DNA of 64,000 nt from Pisolithus tinctorius (taxonomy: Eukaryota > Basidiomycota > Agaricomycetes > Boletales > Pisolithaceae): NCBI GenBank assembly GCA_024663395.1, contig JANFAH010000034.1, forward strand, positions 310,001 through 374,000, written 5' to 3'. A program made the translations under genes and the position numbers. Positions 11,163-22,969 of this stretch are shown here, in pieces. The notes beneath the pieces are model-generated. The model saw nothing but the letters and a program-made list of their open reading frames with translations. It ran no database searches and was not told the origin of the DNA. How positions within the stretch are numbered: position 1 is the first letter of the stretch; each line of letters starts with the position of its first letter.

Positions 11163-11936
11163 TCACATGTCTAGTTTGGAGCCAGAGGTGTCATGGACCT
11201 TGACATGACATCCCCAGACTGGAATTCTTGAGAGGTTGGGTGGTCTTTGGTAGAGCATTTTGTAGGGAGTTTTTGTGCCTAGATGGCGAGTTGACAAGCA
11301 ATTTTTGAGCCAAGTAGTGTGCATAATGGCCTCCACCCAGAGGTTCTTGGGTAGGCCACTGGCATGAATCATCGCACATACACACTCAACAAGTGTTCTG
11401 TTGAGTTGTTCTGCAACTCCATTGTGTTCAGGGGTATCATGGACAGTTATGCATCGTTCTGTGCCTCAGCATTTCAGATATTCTGAAAATTCCGCACTAA
11501 GATATTCTCCCCCTCGATCTGAGTGAAGTTGCTTGACTTTGGTGTTGAATTGCATGTTCAGCCATGCTTCATAGGCCTTGTATGATGTGAAGGTCTTGGC
11601 TTTCATCTTCTGGAGGTACAGCTTGGTGTAGCAGGTGTGGTTGTCTGTGAATGACACATAGTACTGACTGTGGCCAGGGGTTTGGACCAGAGAAGGTCCC
11701 CAGAGATCTGTGTGGACCTTGTCACCTAGATGTTCACAGTGGGGTGGGTTGCGCTCCTTCCTGATGGGCTTCCAAGTCACTTTGGCATATTTGCATGAAT
11801 TGCATGTGCCCATGGTGGAATGCACTTCATCCAGTTCAATTCCAGATCTCATGCCATCCTTGAGCATGCGCTGGATGGCTTCAGGAGCAATGTGGCCAAG
11901 CCTGATGTGAATCTCCTCCATGGTTAAGGATTCCAT
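11163..11936 (-). pseudogene. Copia-2 integrase, broken
   Basis: Minus-strand integrase remnants: IHIRLGHIAPEAIQRML with CNSCKYAK (HHCC zinc domain), VHTDLWGPS (first catalytic Asp) and LHSDRGGEY (second Asp) in 11936-11466. After a stop and frame change come KNLWVEAIMHTTWLKN and KTPYKMLY (11372-11163), the region after the catalytic Glu. The decay comprises both stops and frameshifts. Confidence 0.85.
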
Positions 11937-12143
11937 GGCCTTGGCTAGGCCTGCAAAGGCATGACAAGCTCATTTGAGGCAGTAGAGGCCTTTCTGCTTC
12001 AGAATTTTGGCTACTTTCTTTTTCCAAGCATCGAAAATTTGACAATGCTTGTCTCGGAATAATGCTGCATACCCAGTGACATCAAGTTTGCTGATAGAAA
12101 TGAGCATGATTCCCATCTTGGGAGCATAGAGCATGTCCTTAAG

Positions 12144-13133
12144 TCAAATATGGGTTTGTGTAGTGCCATTTGGGAGTGAGATTGCAAGGTTGCCTTTTCT
12201 GATGGCATGGAAGGTGTGGTTGTTGGCAGTGGTGATGGGTTTGGGAATGATTGGCTTGTAGTCAAGGAATTTGCTGCAGTAGGAGGACATATGACGTGAA
12301 GTGCCTGAGTTGAACAGGATGGTTTCCTCTGCAGAATTCAGGCTTTCACCTGCGAGCAGAGCATGGTCATAGTTGTTTGTGTATGCGTCTTCTTCATCAT
12401 TAACAATGTCCTGGGGGTTTGGAATTTCTTCCTCCACAATTTCCATTAGCCAATTGTCATCCTGTGGGTGTGCTAGCCAAACTCCATCAGGTTCGGAGTC
12501 AGCACTGGTCTGTGTGCTCAAGCTGGCTGATGCACTGGCTGCAGTGGCCGCTTTTCTGGTGCCTTTCTCCTTCTTTTTCCCTTTCCCCTTGTTCTGGAAC
12601 CACTTGGGCATTTGCCCAGCTTTTCTGCCACCCTCTTCCCAGCACTGGTCTTTTGTATGACCTTTCTTTCTGCAGTTTTCACAATTCAGCTTCTTTCCAC
12701 CCTTTGCTGAGTAAGCTGCATCTTCAGAATTTCTGGAGTTTCCAGAGTTGCCCCTTTTCATCTGCATTTGGTGCCTATCATATTCATTGGAAATTACTTT
12801 GATGATGAAGTCCAGAGATAGGTCCTTCTGCATGACTAGGGCCAAAGATGTCATAGCTGCAAGGTTGGAGTTGTAAGAAGTGGGAAGTGAACTGAGGATA
12901 ATGGCTGTGAAGTCATCATCTGTGATTGACTGTCCAAGCGCAGCAAGTTGTTCATGCAGTGCATGCATCTTGTTGAAGTGAGTGCAGACATTGCCTTTTT
13001 CCAAACAGCAGGATTCTTGGAGTTTTCTCCAAAGATTGATTGTGACAATGTGAGAGTGATTTTGGAAAAGATCAGTGAGGACACCCCACACACTCTTCAC
13101 AGTCTCTTCCTTCAGGACTCAAAGGAATAGAGA
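12144..13133 (-). pseudogene. Copia-2 gag C-terminal part, zinc knuckle and protease
   Basis: The longest surviving minus-strand frame of Copia-2. It encodes gag helices, a CCHC knuckle (CENCRKKGHTKDQC) and the protease site, which reads FNSGTS where copia has DSG(A/T)S: the catalytic Asp is Asn and the base before the codon is C. The first part of gag is on the far side of KDZ-1. The two parts join in frame through the TTCCAGG target copy, with one TGA shortly after the join. Confidence 0.85.
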
Positions 13134-13140
13134 TTCCAGG

Positions 13141-13373
13141 CACTTCAGGTAACCAATTTTCATAAGCATTTAGGCTGAAGTTTTTCTACAAATCATCCAA
13201 GCTAAAAGCCACTCAGACCAGGTCATCCCAGGGACATCTGGCCATGTCCCAGGGCTATTTGCAGTGTGCAGGAGCTGGGATGTCCCATGATCCCAGCCCT
13301 TTGGTAATATATTTTGGGCTGTCCCATGGCTGCCTTAGGTGTCAGGGGTCCTCAACTGCAAAAGTGCAGCTCA
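13141..13373 (+). repeat. KDZ-1 left terminal inverted repeat
   Basis: 233 bp, beginning CACTTCAGGTAACCAATTTT. It is the reverse complement of 34829-35061 except for a G/A near 13284 and an A/G near 13355. It contains no CG. It also holds one copy of the GGGATGTCCC motif found in the adjacent array. Confidence 0.95.
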
Positions 13374-13820
13374 CACCCACATTGGAATGTCAGCTTTCAA
13401 TCACAAACACATTGCTGTTATGATCATCATCCAGACAATGAGCATACCTATCAAACTGGGGGGATGGATGAAAACATTACCCTCCCAAAAAACACTTATT
13501 ATACATATTAAGTGATATATGAAGACTACTGGGCAATGAGTGTGTTTGTGTGATGCCATCTGCAGAATTGTACAATGTGGATGAAGGTGAACCTGTCAAT
13601 TACTAAAGGCTAATGGATTCAGAATCCCCCCAATAGTACTGTAAGTTTGTGTTTGTTACAACAGTCACTCCTCACTAAGATCAGTACTGTTGTTTCCAAC
13701 TTACAGTTGAGGTACATACATACATAGTATCAAAATGATGCTCTTGTGGGGGATGAGCATGTGAGTGCCCCACTGGCATAGGATGCTATATGATCTGATT
13801 GGCATGGGGCCCCATGCCCA
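13374..13820. other. KDZ-1 spacer between terminal repeat and left array
   Basis: No gene, repeat or motif was recognised. The sequence is AT-richer than the array and nearly free of CG. Confidence 0.5.
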
Positions 13821-13825
13821 GGACA

Positions 13826-15185
13826 GTGGGATGCCCCTTGATAGCTTTGGAGGCCACTGTGGGACATCCCACCCCCCCCCCTTCCATAGGCCAGTGGGAT
13901 GTCCCATGATAGCTTCAGAGGCTATGGTGGGACATCCCATCCCCCTTCCATAGGCCATTGGGATGTCCCATGGTAGCTTTGGAAGCTACTGTGGGACATC
14001 CCACCCCCCTTCCAGAGGTCAGTGGGATGTCCCATGATAGCTTCAGAGGCTACTATGGGACATCCCATCCCTCTTCCATAGGCCAATGGGATGTCCCATG
14101 GTAGCTTTGGAAGCTACTGTGGGATGTCCCACCCCCCCTTCCAGAGGTCAGTGGGATGTCCCATGATAGCTTCAGAGGCTACTGTGGGACATCCCATCCC
14201 TCTTCCATAGGCCAATGGGATGTCCCATGGTAGCTTTGGAAGCTACTGTGGGATGTCCCACCCCCCCTTCCAGAGGTCAGTGGGATGTCCCATGATAGCT
14301 TCAGAGGCTACTGTGGGACATCCCATCCCCCTTCCATAGGTCAGTGGGATGTCCCATGATAGCTTCAGAGGCTATGGTGGGACATCCCATCCCCCTTCCA
14401 TAGGCCATTGGGATGTCCCATGGTAGCTTTGGAAGCTACTGTGGGACATCCCACCCCCCCCTTCCAGAGGTCAGTGGGATGTCCCATGATAGCTTCAGAG
14501 GCTACTGTGGGACATCCCATCCCCCTTCCATAGGCCAATGGGATGTCCCATGGTAGCTTTGGAAGCTACTGTGGGATGTCCCACCCCCCCTTCCAGAGGC
14601 CAGTGGGATGTCCCATGATAGCTCCAGAGGCTACTGTGGGACATCCCACCCCTCCTTCCATAGGTCAATGGGATGTCCCATGGTAGCTTTGGAAGCTACT
14701 GTGGGACATCCCACCCCCCCTTCCAGAGGCCAGTGTGATGTCCCATGATAGCTTCAGAGGCTACTGTGGGACATCCCACCCCCCCTTCCATAGGCCAATG
14801 GGATGTCCCATGGTAGCTTTGGAAGCTACTGTGGGACATCCCATCCCCCCTTCCAGAGGTCAATGGGATGTCCCATGATAGCTTCAGAGGCTACTGTGGG
14901 ACATCCCATCCCCCTTTCATAGGCCATTGGGATGTCCCATGGTAGCTTTGGAAGCTACTGTGGGACATCCCATCCCCCCTTTCATAGGCCAATGGGATGC
15001 CCCATGATAGCTTTGGAAGCTACTGTGGGACATCCCATCCCCCCTTCCAGAGGTCAATGGGATGTCCCATGATAGCTTTGGAAGCTACTGTGGGATGTTC
15101 CACCCCCCCCCCTTCCAGTGGCCAGTGGGATGTCCAATGATAGCTTCAGAGGCTACTGTGGGACATCCCACCCCCTTTCTTGAGG
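13826..15185 (+). repeat. KDZ-1 left subterminal array of about 65-bp hairpin units
   Basis: About 21 tandem units. Each holds TGGGATGTCCCA, then (A/G)TAGCTTY, a few bases, RAAGCTAC or GAGGCTAC, then TGGGACATCCCA, and a linker of C-run, TTCCATAGG or TTCCAGAGG and CCAATG. The two 12-mers are reverse complements and the GTAGCTT/AAGCTAC parts also pair, so one unit can fold into a hairpin of about 21 bp with two mismatches. The array contains essentially no CG. The array at the other end is its reverse complement. A role as transposase-binding region is inference. Confidence 0.92.
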
Positions 15186-15326
15186 CCAGTAGCATGTTTC
15201 ATCATAGCTTTGGAGGTTACTGGGGGCCATCCCCCCAATTCTGCACACTCCTGGTATATTAAAATATTTCAGATGCCATGGGCACTCATCTAATGAATTT
15301 TTCAGAGACATACAAGACTAGCTTCA

Positions 15327-18300
15327 CTATCTACGTGGTCTTTTACTTGGAGATGATGGGGGATCCATATCCAATACATCTAATTCCCAGTCATCTGCCC
15401 ATGAGAACTCTGTCAATGACATCTCACTGAACTGTTGGTGATATTCATCTGCAAGAGCAAATTCCTCAGCAACACACAGCAAGTCATCATCCCCATCATC
15501 ATTCTCAGATTCCAAGTCCTCCCATCCCACCTCTTCATTTCTGTCCATGTCCATGGTGAGTGGTGCACAATCCATATTCCTCCATTCTTCAACCCTTGCC
15601 TCCCAGCTCTCATCAGCACCTCCTGGAAAGTCCCTCATTTTTTCCTGCCACAAGAGACTCAGACTTGCTAGTGCTGAAGCCCTGTGGTCCAGTTCATATG
15701 CAAGATCTGCACCTGATTTTCATTCAATTATCTTAATACATGCAATGACACAACAGCTCTCTTACCTGCATCCACTCTGCATGTCTCCAGCCGTCTCCAT
15801 TCCTCTGAGTGCCATTCCATCAAGGTTTTTCTTTCATACAGGAGCCTCCTTTCCTCCTCCTCACACCTCTTCAGCTCAAGGAGTGACCTGATCCCCAAGC
15901 GCACCCTTTCATCAGCTAACCAAGCTGGTGGCAATCCCACAGAATCATCCTCCAGACCAATATCCTGCCAGATATCATCATCCACATCTAGTTTGAACAA
16001 GCCATCCCTTTGGATCAGTATAGGTGCTATGGCCCCTTGAGGGGCTTTCCCCTGGCGGATGAGAGCTACCAACTGCAAACACAAATTATTGTAGGAGGTA
16101 GAAAGCTTGACAATTCCTGGTTCTCGTTGCCGGACAGATCCTTCCACATGGATTTGAAGTTTTTTTTCTTCAAAGCAGTCAACCACAAGAGGCAAATGCT
16201 TGAGAGCACCACTTACCACTAACTGTCTGTCGGTAAGACCGTTCTAGTCTCTCTAATTCAAACTTTCGTTGACACAGACAGTCTCGGATACGCTTCTTGA
16301 TTGCCAATGCATGCATACACAGCTGAATGCTTTGAATTCAATCAACTTATAAATCTAGAAGAGGAAGAACCACCAGCCTGAAGAAAGGAACTATTCTGGA
16401 GCCTGGAAAGCTCTGCAAGCCCATCTATTCCAAGGCTTGCCCTCTGTCTTTGTGAAGCTTGCTTGAAATGTATAATCTTTTTGTGACACTCTGCTAACTG
16501 TATATTTAAATTTGTCATATCAGCCCCTCCTCGGAGAAGACCCTTCTCCAGTTCATCTAGTCTAGCTTCATAAGTTTCCAGTGATTTCTGAGTTGCCATC
16601 ATTTGCATTATAAAATTTTCTGTGGCTTTTGCAGAGTGCCCTTAAATTACTGTCAGCTCACAGCAAGAGGAATCACTTATACAGGAGGCTTACGAGATGC
16701 TGGCTTGGTTTGTACTGAAACCTGAGCCTCCCATTCAGCTTGAAGTGTCTGAATATTGATTCCAGATTTTCTTAGACCCTTTTTTGCAGAAGTCTTTTTT
16801 TCTTGACAGTGGTTCCAGCGCCGCAAAAGCCACTGGCCAACACCAGTAAGACTCTTCATGTCAAGATAGCGCACCTGGGAGTCAATAACAAAGAGGCGTT
16901 GATGATACTGAATAAAATATTAGCCTGCATTTTGTGACACAACTAATTGCATACCCCAGAAACTCGCAGAGATGGTATTAGTGGCTTAATTGAACTCCAA
17001 AATCGCTCACAACCCTCTCCATCAGAAAGCCCAAACCCTTCTCGTTTCCGAGGGTGATAGATGAGCTGGCAAGCCCATTGATGACCAAAGGCATGAAAGA
17101 CTGATATAGCAAAAGAAATTCGGGGTAGAAATGGCCCAAGGTAGCCCCACTTTCTGCAGCTCTGTTCAAGCTGACAGCCTATGTCATATAACAGCCCAAT
17201 GTGAAAATCATCAGGGAGGTGACTGAATAATGATTTGATGAGGGCAAGTGCATAGTGTTGCTTCTCCCCTGCTGAAGTCATGTTGGCAAGGTGAATAACA
17301 CGATCATGACGACAGAGTAGGGCCATAACTCCAGTATCTGAAAAGAATTGGGTACTTGCCTATACCACCATCAGAATATTGCAGACAGGTTAAATGACTA
17401 AGCTCACTTTCTGACGTCTCTCATCAGCTGCAGTGAAGGATTCATTACAACCCTTGAGGACTGATGGTGGTATCCTCATACCCTGCTCAAACCTATCCTC
17501 ATCTCCACAATTCTTCTTAGAAGACTGACCACTCCTCTTTTGCATTGATGCCTTTGTCCTTCTCAAACCTTCAACCTCACATTCCATAGTATCAATATCT
17601 TCTTGTGACAGAAAAACTGAACCTGTAGGGTTTACTGGGTCATCCTGTTGACTTCTTCTACGTTTCTGGGTAAAGCAAGCATCAATGCAAACAATTGCAT
17701 CAGGATCAGAGGAGCTAGGACCCAAGACTATTTAGTAACATAGGATTATGTATATGCACCAAGAAACATACCTATTATTATTTTTCCAGTTGCGACTACC
17801 AAAGCATAATGGACAACGCTTTCGTAGGTATTCTGAAGGCCATGTCCTTGAGCTTGAGACATCTGGAGGGTGGTGAGAGGATGATGGAACTGCAGGGAGG
17901 ATGTCTGCTGGTGGGGTTGCAGCACTTTCCAAGTGTTGTTGAACATATTCATCAACTGAGATTTCCAGGATGCAATACCAGTGGTATGCATTACTAAACC
18001 TTCGACGTATACCTTCCTGTAAGTATCATTAGCAAACATCATTAATAGATATGGATGGAAATAGTTAAAGGCATGCATTGACTTGATAAACACAACACAA
18101 GATCAGATCTACAGACATGTGCACATTCATACAACCACAGTGCAATCATTCATTAGACACAAACAACAAAGTCCCAATAGGTTAGACATACACAAAACCG
18201 TAGTCTCATAATCACAACATAAACGAAAACAGTGGATACAGATAATATAATCAATGGGACAGAATTCAGACACAAACCTTTGTGTCTACCTTGTAGCCCA

Positions 18301-19158
18301 TGCTAGCAAGATGTGCTTCAAGGGACTCGCACCATGCAGAAATGTTTGGGGGCATGCGCATAAAGACCTGCCTGACCAGACTCAGAAGCTGTAAACTGAC
18401 AGCAAGGGTTGGCCCCAGTGGCGCAGATGGAAAGTACCCCATCTGCAGGAGCTGAAGTGCTGCCGGCGCACATGGACAGACGGCGAGATCAACCACTTGC
18501 AAACCTGGCACAAGCCATATGTCTAAGTAGAGAGGAAAACATGCAATAAAATCTTACCATTGAAACTAACACAGAGAACCTTCAATCGTCAAGAGACGCA
18601 ACTACACTCTGGGCGCTCATAGTCAACGCGGTGCCGGAAGTTTCTAGAGAGCCATCGATATGCAAGATAGGGCTCGATAAGTGAGGGGATGGTTTCAGAC
18701 GACCACCGCTGCCACTGTCTCATTTTCTTGTGAGCATTGCAGGACGGCGAGGATGGCGGGGCAAAAAAGTCATCGTGACTGACATGTAGCCCCTCCGTTA
18801 GACAATCCAAATGGGCAGGGGCGAGCTCGTCCTCAGATGGGAGGCAAGCTCCCGTGAGGGGAGGGGAGTTCGTAGCAGAAGCAGTGCGGGGGGCTGAAGT
18901 CCCCTGAGGCGGCTGCGTGAAACTGCGACGCCCAGGCAAAGTGACCAGACGTTCAATGGGAAGGTAAAAATTGGCTGTGCCCAGCGCGCGGCGCGGCGGC
19001 TCAACCTGGTCATGGTCAACAAGTACTGCTTGACCTCCAGGGGAATGCAAGTCGGAGACTGGTACGGGAGGAGGATGACTCCCAGAGGAACGCGAGTTGG
19101 AGGTCACGGGAATCGAGGAACGGTGATTCAAAAACTTCCTTGGGCGATGAAATGACAT
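15327..19158 (-). pseudogene. KDZ-family transposase (CxC type), about ten exons, one in-frame TGA
   Basis: Exons that fit the sequence: 19158-18558, 18522-18278, 18016-17772, 17714-17408, 17359-16955, 16907-16694, 16640 to about 16343, 16322-16217, 16167-15766, 15712-15327, about 1070 codons. The junction between exons 7 and 8 is unresolved. Family signs: paired CxC clusters (PECSCVS and VCPCAPAALQLLQMG), MRMPPNISAWCES, RCPLCFG, then an RNase H-like core with VCIDACFTQKRRR, LCRHDRVIHLANMTSAGEKQ, LLYDIGCQLEQSCRKWG, FHAFGHQWACQLIYHPRKREG and GLSDGEGCERFWSS, and a coiled-coil C-terminal part. The Asp of CIDACF and YDIGC and the Glu of GEGCERF are the likely metal ligands (inference). A TGA at 18589-18591 interrupts exon 1 where CGA would continue the frame; without it the protein looks complete. 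Length is normal for the family. Confidence 0.88.
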
Positions 19159-19408
19159 CTGGAATGTTGATCAGTTCTCTAGCCAGGGAGAGACGACAAT
19201 CCAGCAACACCAAGTTGGAGGACTGTGACCAGAACACCTAATTCTAGTCCACTGGTCGTCAACACCAAGCCACCACGAGCACGTCCGGTTAGCTGGCAGT
19301 GATAGATGAAAGCTGACCTTTTGATACACGATAGGCGAGAACAATGACACAGACGAGGGGTGAAATGGATGCAGATTTTACAGTAACTACAAGTACATAG
19401 CCATGTAA
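19159..19408 (-). other. Intergenic region upstream of the KDZ transposase gene
   Basis: This 250-bp gap separates the 3' end of the next minus-strand gene from the KDZ start and should hold the KDZ promoter and the neighbour's terminator. No clear TATA box was recognised. Confidence 0.4.
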
Positions 19409-22345
19409 TTATGCTTGTGGGGGACGGGGGGGAAGTGCGGACGACGATGCAGATGATAATGCGGATGATGATGGGATTAAGTGGTTATCGCCCAAGCCGT
19501 AAATACTGCGAGGATTTTTCGGAATAAGACGGAGGACGATAGGCAAACGACCAAAGTTATCGAAGAATGACTGCACGTAAAATAACGCAAGCCGTTTTTC
19601 CACTGCCCAAACACGCGCCGGTGAGGCTGACGATGGAAGTGAGGTTCCCAAATCCGGCGGAAACCCTGGCCACGAAGCGAGCAGCATCCAGAACCTCTCG
19701 ACATATTCCAGCTTCATTTGGGGTTCTAGTGAGACCAGACCTTGATCCTTAACCGGGAAGGGTTTGGCGAACATGGTAAGCTCCGAATCTCCCGGGAAGA
19801 TCTGCATAACAATTTAGTAAATGGATTCTTTTGAGGTGCAAGGCAAAAACTTACCTGACGGACTTGGTCCAGCCGCTCAGATTCCACATTCGACCAGAGG
19901 GCGGGCACCAGCAGACGGTCCAAGGCAACCAGCTCGAAGCGGAAATTATGCTCGTACAGGTCCCAGAGAATCTTGCCCTTTGTTGCTGAGTCGATGGTAG
20001 CGAGGTCTGCGAGACCAATTGTAATGTCGCGGAACTGCACATGACTCGGTACATCATGCTGAACCTTCACGAACTCCGGACCAAAGATATCAGCAGCTTC
20101 ATGTATTTGGTTCCCAGAAAAACTGATCGAAATGTGGTCGGGAATCGTGTTAAGATAATCGCGCCACAAACGGGGAATGACGGGGGACGCATCCGAAGCA
20201 GCGAGTCGCATGATCCAACCTGCTCGGGCCACCAACCAATTCCGGAGGTACCTCTGCCTCCGCTCCGAGGACTCGCCTCTCATAAATAGCGCGGGGTGAG
20301 GGAAAAAATACACGATTTTGGGCACACTGGCACGAATTCTCTTGGGGTCCTTGTTGACGTCAGTAAGCGCAGTGTGCCACAAGTAAATGTGAGCGGGGAA
20401 GGCAGGATCATCAAAATCCTGCAGCAAGTCGATGTTCGGAGCGGTGGAAGTCTTGGCCTTCTTCGAACCTGCAGAATTATCTGAGCAGATAGTTGTAAGC
20501 GTAAAGATCTCGATCAGTAACGAAACACCCACAAGGACCGCTGCGATGTTTAGCCCTATCCGTTCTGACAACTCCCGAGGCGGAGCCGGGCATGCTGGAA
20601 CTCACGGTATTCAAGGCCATTGAGCCGGAGGTTGTGGGAGTCGACACCGCGGGACTTGGTTCTGGCCAGGGCGCCGCAAATTGCTCAAGGCCCACTACTG
20701 GAGCTTCGCGGGTGTGGACATGCATAGGATCGCCAGGGTAATACCACCTAGTGTTCCACTTGAGCATTTGGCCGACCTCGAATTCATCTGGGGTAGTGAT
20801 AATGCCTTCCGGGCGTGTAATGTCGACCTCGCGATGTATCTTCATATCCTTTGGCACTAACTCCGGCTTCCAGACTAGCCATACGGGGATGTGTGCTTCA
20901 AAAAGTCGCTCGCAGACATCAGGATCTGTGGTAAATGCACCCATCCAACGCTGTTTTGCATTAAAAAATGGGCCAGAAGGGGGGGTAATTTTTATCTCAA
21001 GGGAGTCTACCATAGCGTAAATATCCAGACAAAGACATTGGAAGAGCGCGACTAGGACCACCGTATCACGGAAGGTGAATGGGAGTTGCTATGGAATTGT
21101 CAACTATTGAAATATCAGACAATGAGATATCATACCTTCAGACGCATGAGAGACCTTCGACATTGCCTAATCCATATGTGCACCCGGAGAGGTCCCTCGT
21201 CGTCAGGGTTCTTTGGTGGCCAGTTCTTCGCCCGTTCTTCTAGTCGTTTATACAAGATCTCTAGATGCTTCCACTTGTCTGGATGAACCCTACCAACCCT
21301 GAACGCCGATCCTCTCTCCAAGGCGAAGTCTTCCGGCACATTCCTGATGTTCCACCACATCCAAGACCACGTCAGGTCGTCCCGATAGACTGCATGTCGA
21401 GGGATACATCCAGCCCACATATAACGCTCGGCATATAGTTGAGGCCACTGGAAACAGTCGATGTGGCCGAATCGGCCATCGCGGCAGAGTGTGATTGTCT
21501 TCCCCTCGAAGAGAAACGGTTTGGGAACGAAGTCGGCATTAGGAGAGGTGATCCAGTGGTCGTTATATTTCGCGAGAATGTGTGCGTCGAAGGCACCATA
21601 ATTCCCTGAAAGAGAATGCATTGGTTATGAGCCACATTAGGTTAAATAATAGAGCGCACCATCGCCCGGTTGGGTTGCTGCTATGACCTGTTGAGCGCGT
21701 TCTTGAGGCATATCGATCCTATAAATGAAATAAGAACTGAAATATGTAGCGTCTTAGTACGGATTCCACCACAGGGTCAATAAAAACGTACCCAGGAGAT
21801 AAGAGGCATTCGAAGGGGGGAGGAGTTAAATAAAGCAATACGGCTATAGTAGAATTGTTGAAGCGCGCCCTGGCACCGAGTCGGAGTACCAGCCCACGAC
21901 ATGGAGTCACATCATCCAACGTTCCTCCAACAACACTAGCGTTGCTGATATCTGTGAGACCGTCAAGGGGGAGATAAATGAGAAAAAAAAGTGGATCACG
22001 CACCTACATGGTATATAGAACCTTGCACCCGGTGAAGATTTCATGCACAGATGCCGGGCACACAGTCTTCAATGCCCCGAGTTGCGCTATGCAAGGTAGC
22101 GCCTCCACGAAATGGAGTCTCGTCCGCGCGACTGGTACCACGAGCATGCCAAGTTTACTGAGATAGGCACCAAACCTATCTCAGCGCTCGAAGGGCACCA
22201 AACCCTTCGAATCCTGGCGGAGGAACGCGCCAAATGTTCCTCTCCGCGACATGAATTGATAAAAAGAAAGAGGAATAAAGAAGAAACTTACCTGAGGCAA
22301 TAGCGTGAAGGCGGTCGTGGATTAAGACGCGTGGATCGTTTGAAG
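19409..22345 (-). CDS. Cargo gene: multi-exon protein of unknown function
   Basis: Seven exons fit with GT-AG introns: about 22345-22292, 21951-21792, 21718-21660, 21605-21136, 21088-20533, 20468-19855, 19801-19409, roughly 770 codons without a stop. The first exon ends in VLIHDRLHAIAS; I could not find its ATG. Marked segments: NYGAFDAHILAKYNDHWI, LYAERYMWAGCIPRHAVYRD, LRVHIWIRQCRRSLMRL, LPFTFRDTVVLVALFQ, RWMGAFTTDPDVCERLFEA, RRQRYLRNWLVARAGWI and FYVQSFFDNFGRLP. The wording RWMGAFTTD...LFEAHIPVW is one I associate with multicopy uncharacterised proteins of agaricomycetes. I know of no assigned function and see no catalytic motif, signal peptide or membrane span. The 54-62-bp introns and CpG-rich exons suggest a functional or recently functional gene. 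The exon 5/6 junction (GTGGGT donor) is the least certain; intron 1 is long (340 bp) because it contains a dispersed repeat. Confidence 0.75.
22060..22255 (-). repeat. Dispersed hairpin-rich repeat inside intron 1, inverted copy
   Basis: On the minus strand it contains TTTGGTGCCCTTCGAG and TTTGGTGCCTATCTC, then CGCGGACGAGACTCCAT and GGAGGCGCTAC with TATAGCGCAACTC-type sequence. The same words in the same order occur on the plus strand at 22728-22915. The two copies therefore form a spaced inverted repeat around the first exon of the cargo gene. Confidence 0.65.
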
Positions 22346-22727
22346 GGCTTGCAAAAGAAGTGCGACAAGTGCAGTGAGCACGTGATCATTACCGCATTAA
22401 GTCAGAGCTGACTTAGCACGAGAAATTTGCTGGCGGTGCGCGCGGACTATTTGGTGGTGGCAGTGCCATGGGCAACGTTGCGATGCCGCCGGTATGCAGT
22501 CAGGTTACGCATGCGGGGCGGGCTAATTGGTGCCTTAACCTAATATATAACATATGTTGTAATGCCCCTGCGTTCAATTCAAACCAGAGTCCCGGAGGAA
22601 ATACCGACAAATTAATTGTCATAGGTGTGTACTTAGTAACCAAACATACACAATGTTGACATGTTCGCACACTTGTTTCCCTTCTCCACTTTCCACTCTC
22701 CACTCTCCACTCTCGTCGTTAATCCTT
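22346..22727. other. Probable promoter region of the 19409-22345 gene
   Basis: No ORF of substance. This gap lies between the putative first exon and the plus-strand copy of the dispersed repeat. It includes an AT-rich stretch near 22540-22560 (AATATATAACATATG). Whether a plus-strand transcript also starts here is unknown. Confidence 0.35.
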
Positions 22728-22915
22728 TGCCAGGGGAACGCTTGGTGCGTCCCCTACCAAGCGTCAGGGGCTTGGTGCCCTTGACGGCTCTCGAAGGCTC
22801 CAAGCCTTCGAGAGTCGTCTTGGTATGGATTGGCTGTCGGTCGCGCGGACGAGACTCCATCTCATGGAGGCGCTACTTCGTATAGCGCAACTCAGGGCGT
22901 TGAAGACTGCCAGCT
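22728..22915 (+). repeat. Dispersed hairpin-rich repeat, plus copy
   Basis: It reads CCAGGGGAACGCTTGGTGCG, TCCCCTACCAAGCG, GGGGCTTGGTGCCCTTG, then CTCGAAGGCTCCAAGCCTTC, GAGAG and CTTGGTATGGAT. The parts are near-palindromic (AAGGCTCCAAGCCTT). An almost identical block of about 100 bp occurs at 23708-23806, shorter versions at 26826-26875 and 28205-28305, and an inverted version at 22060-22255. Confidence 0.7.
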
Positions 22916-22969
22916 TTCCTTGGCTACCCTGGAGTCCATCTTTTACTTCCCAAAGGAGACTCAGCTGTT

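Noticed and set aside
13826..15185. CRISPR-like array
   Set aside because: The units are themselves inverted repeats without unique spacers, occur as mirror copies at both ends of a transposon, and lie in a eukaryotic genome.
19567..21286. Plus-strand open frames across the cargo gene
   Set aside because: They are short, overlap well-spliced minus-strand exons and have no supporting motifs.
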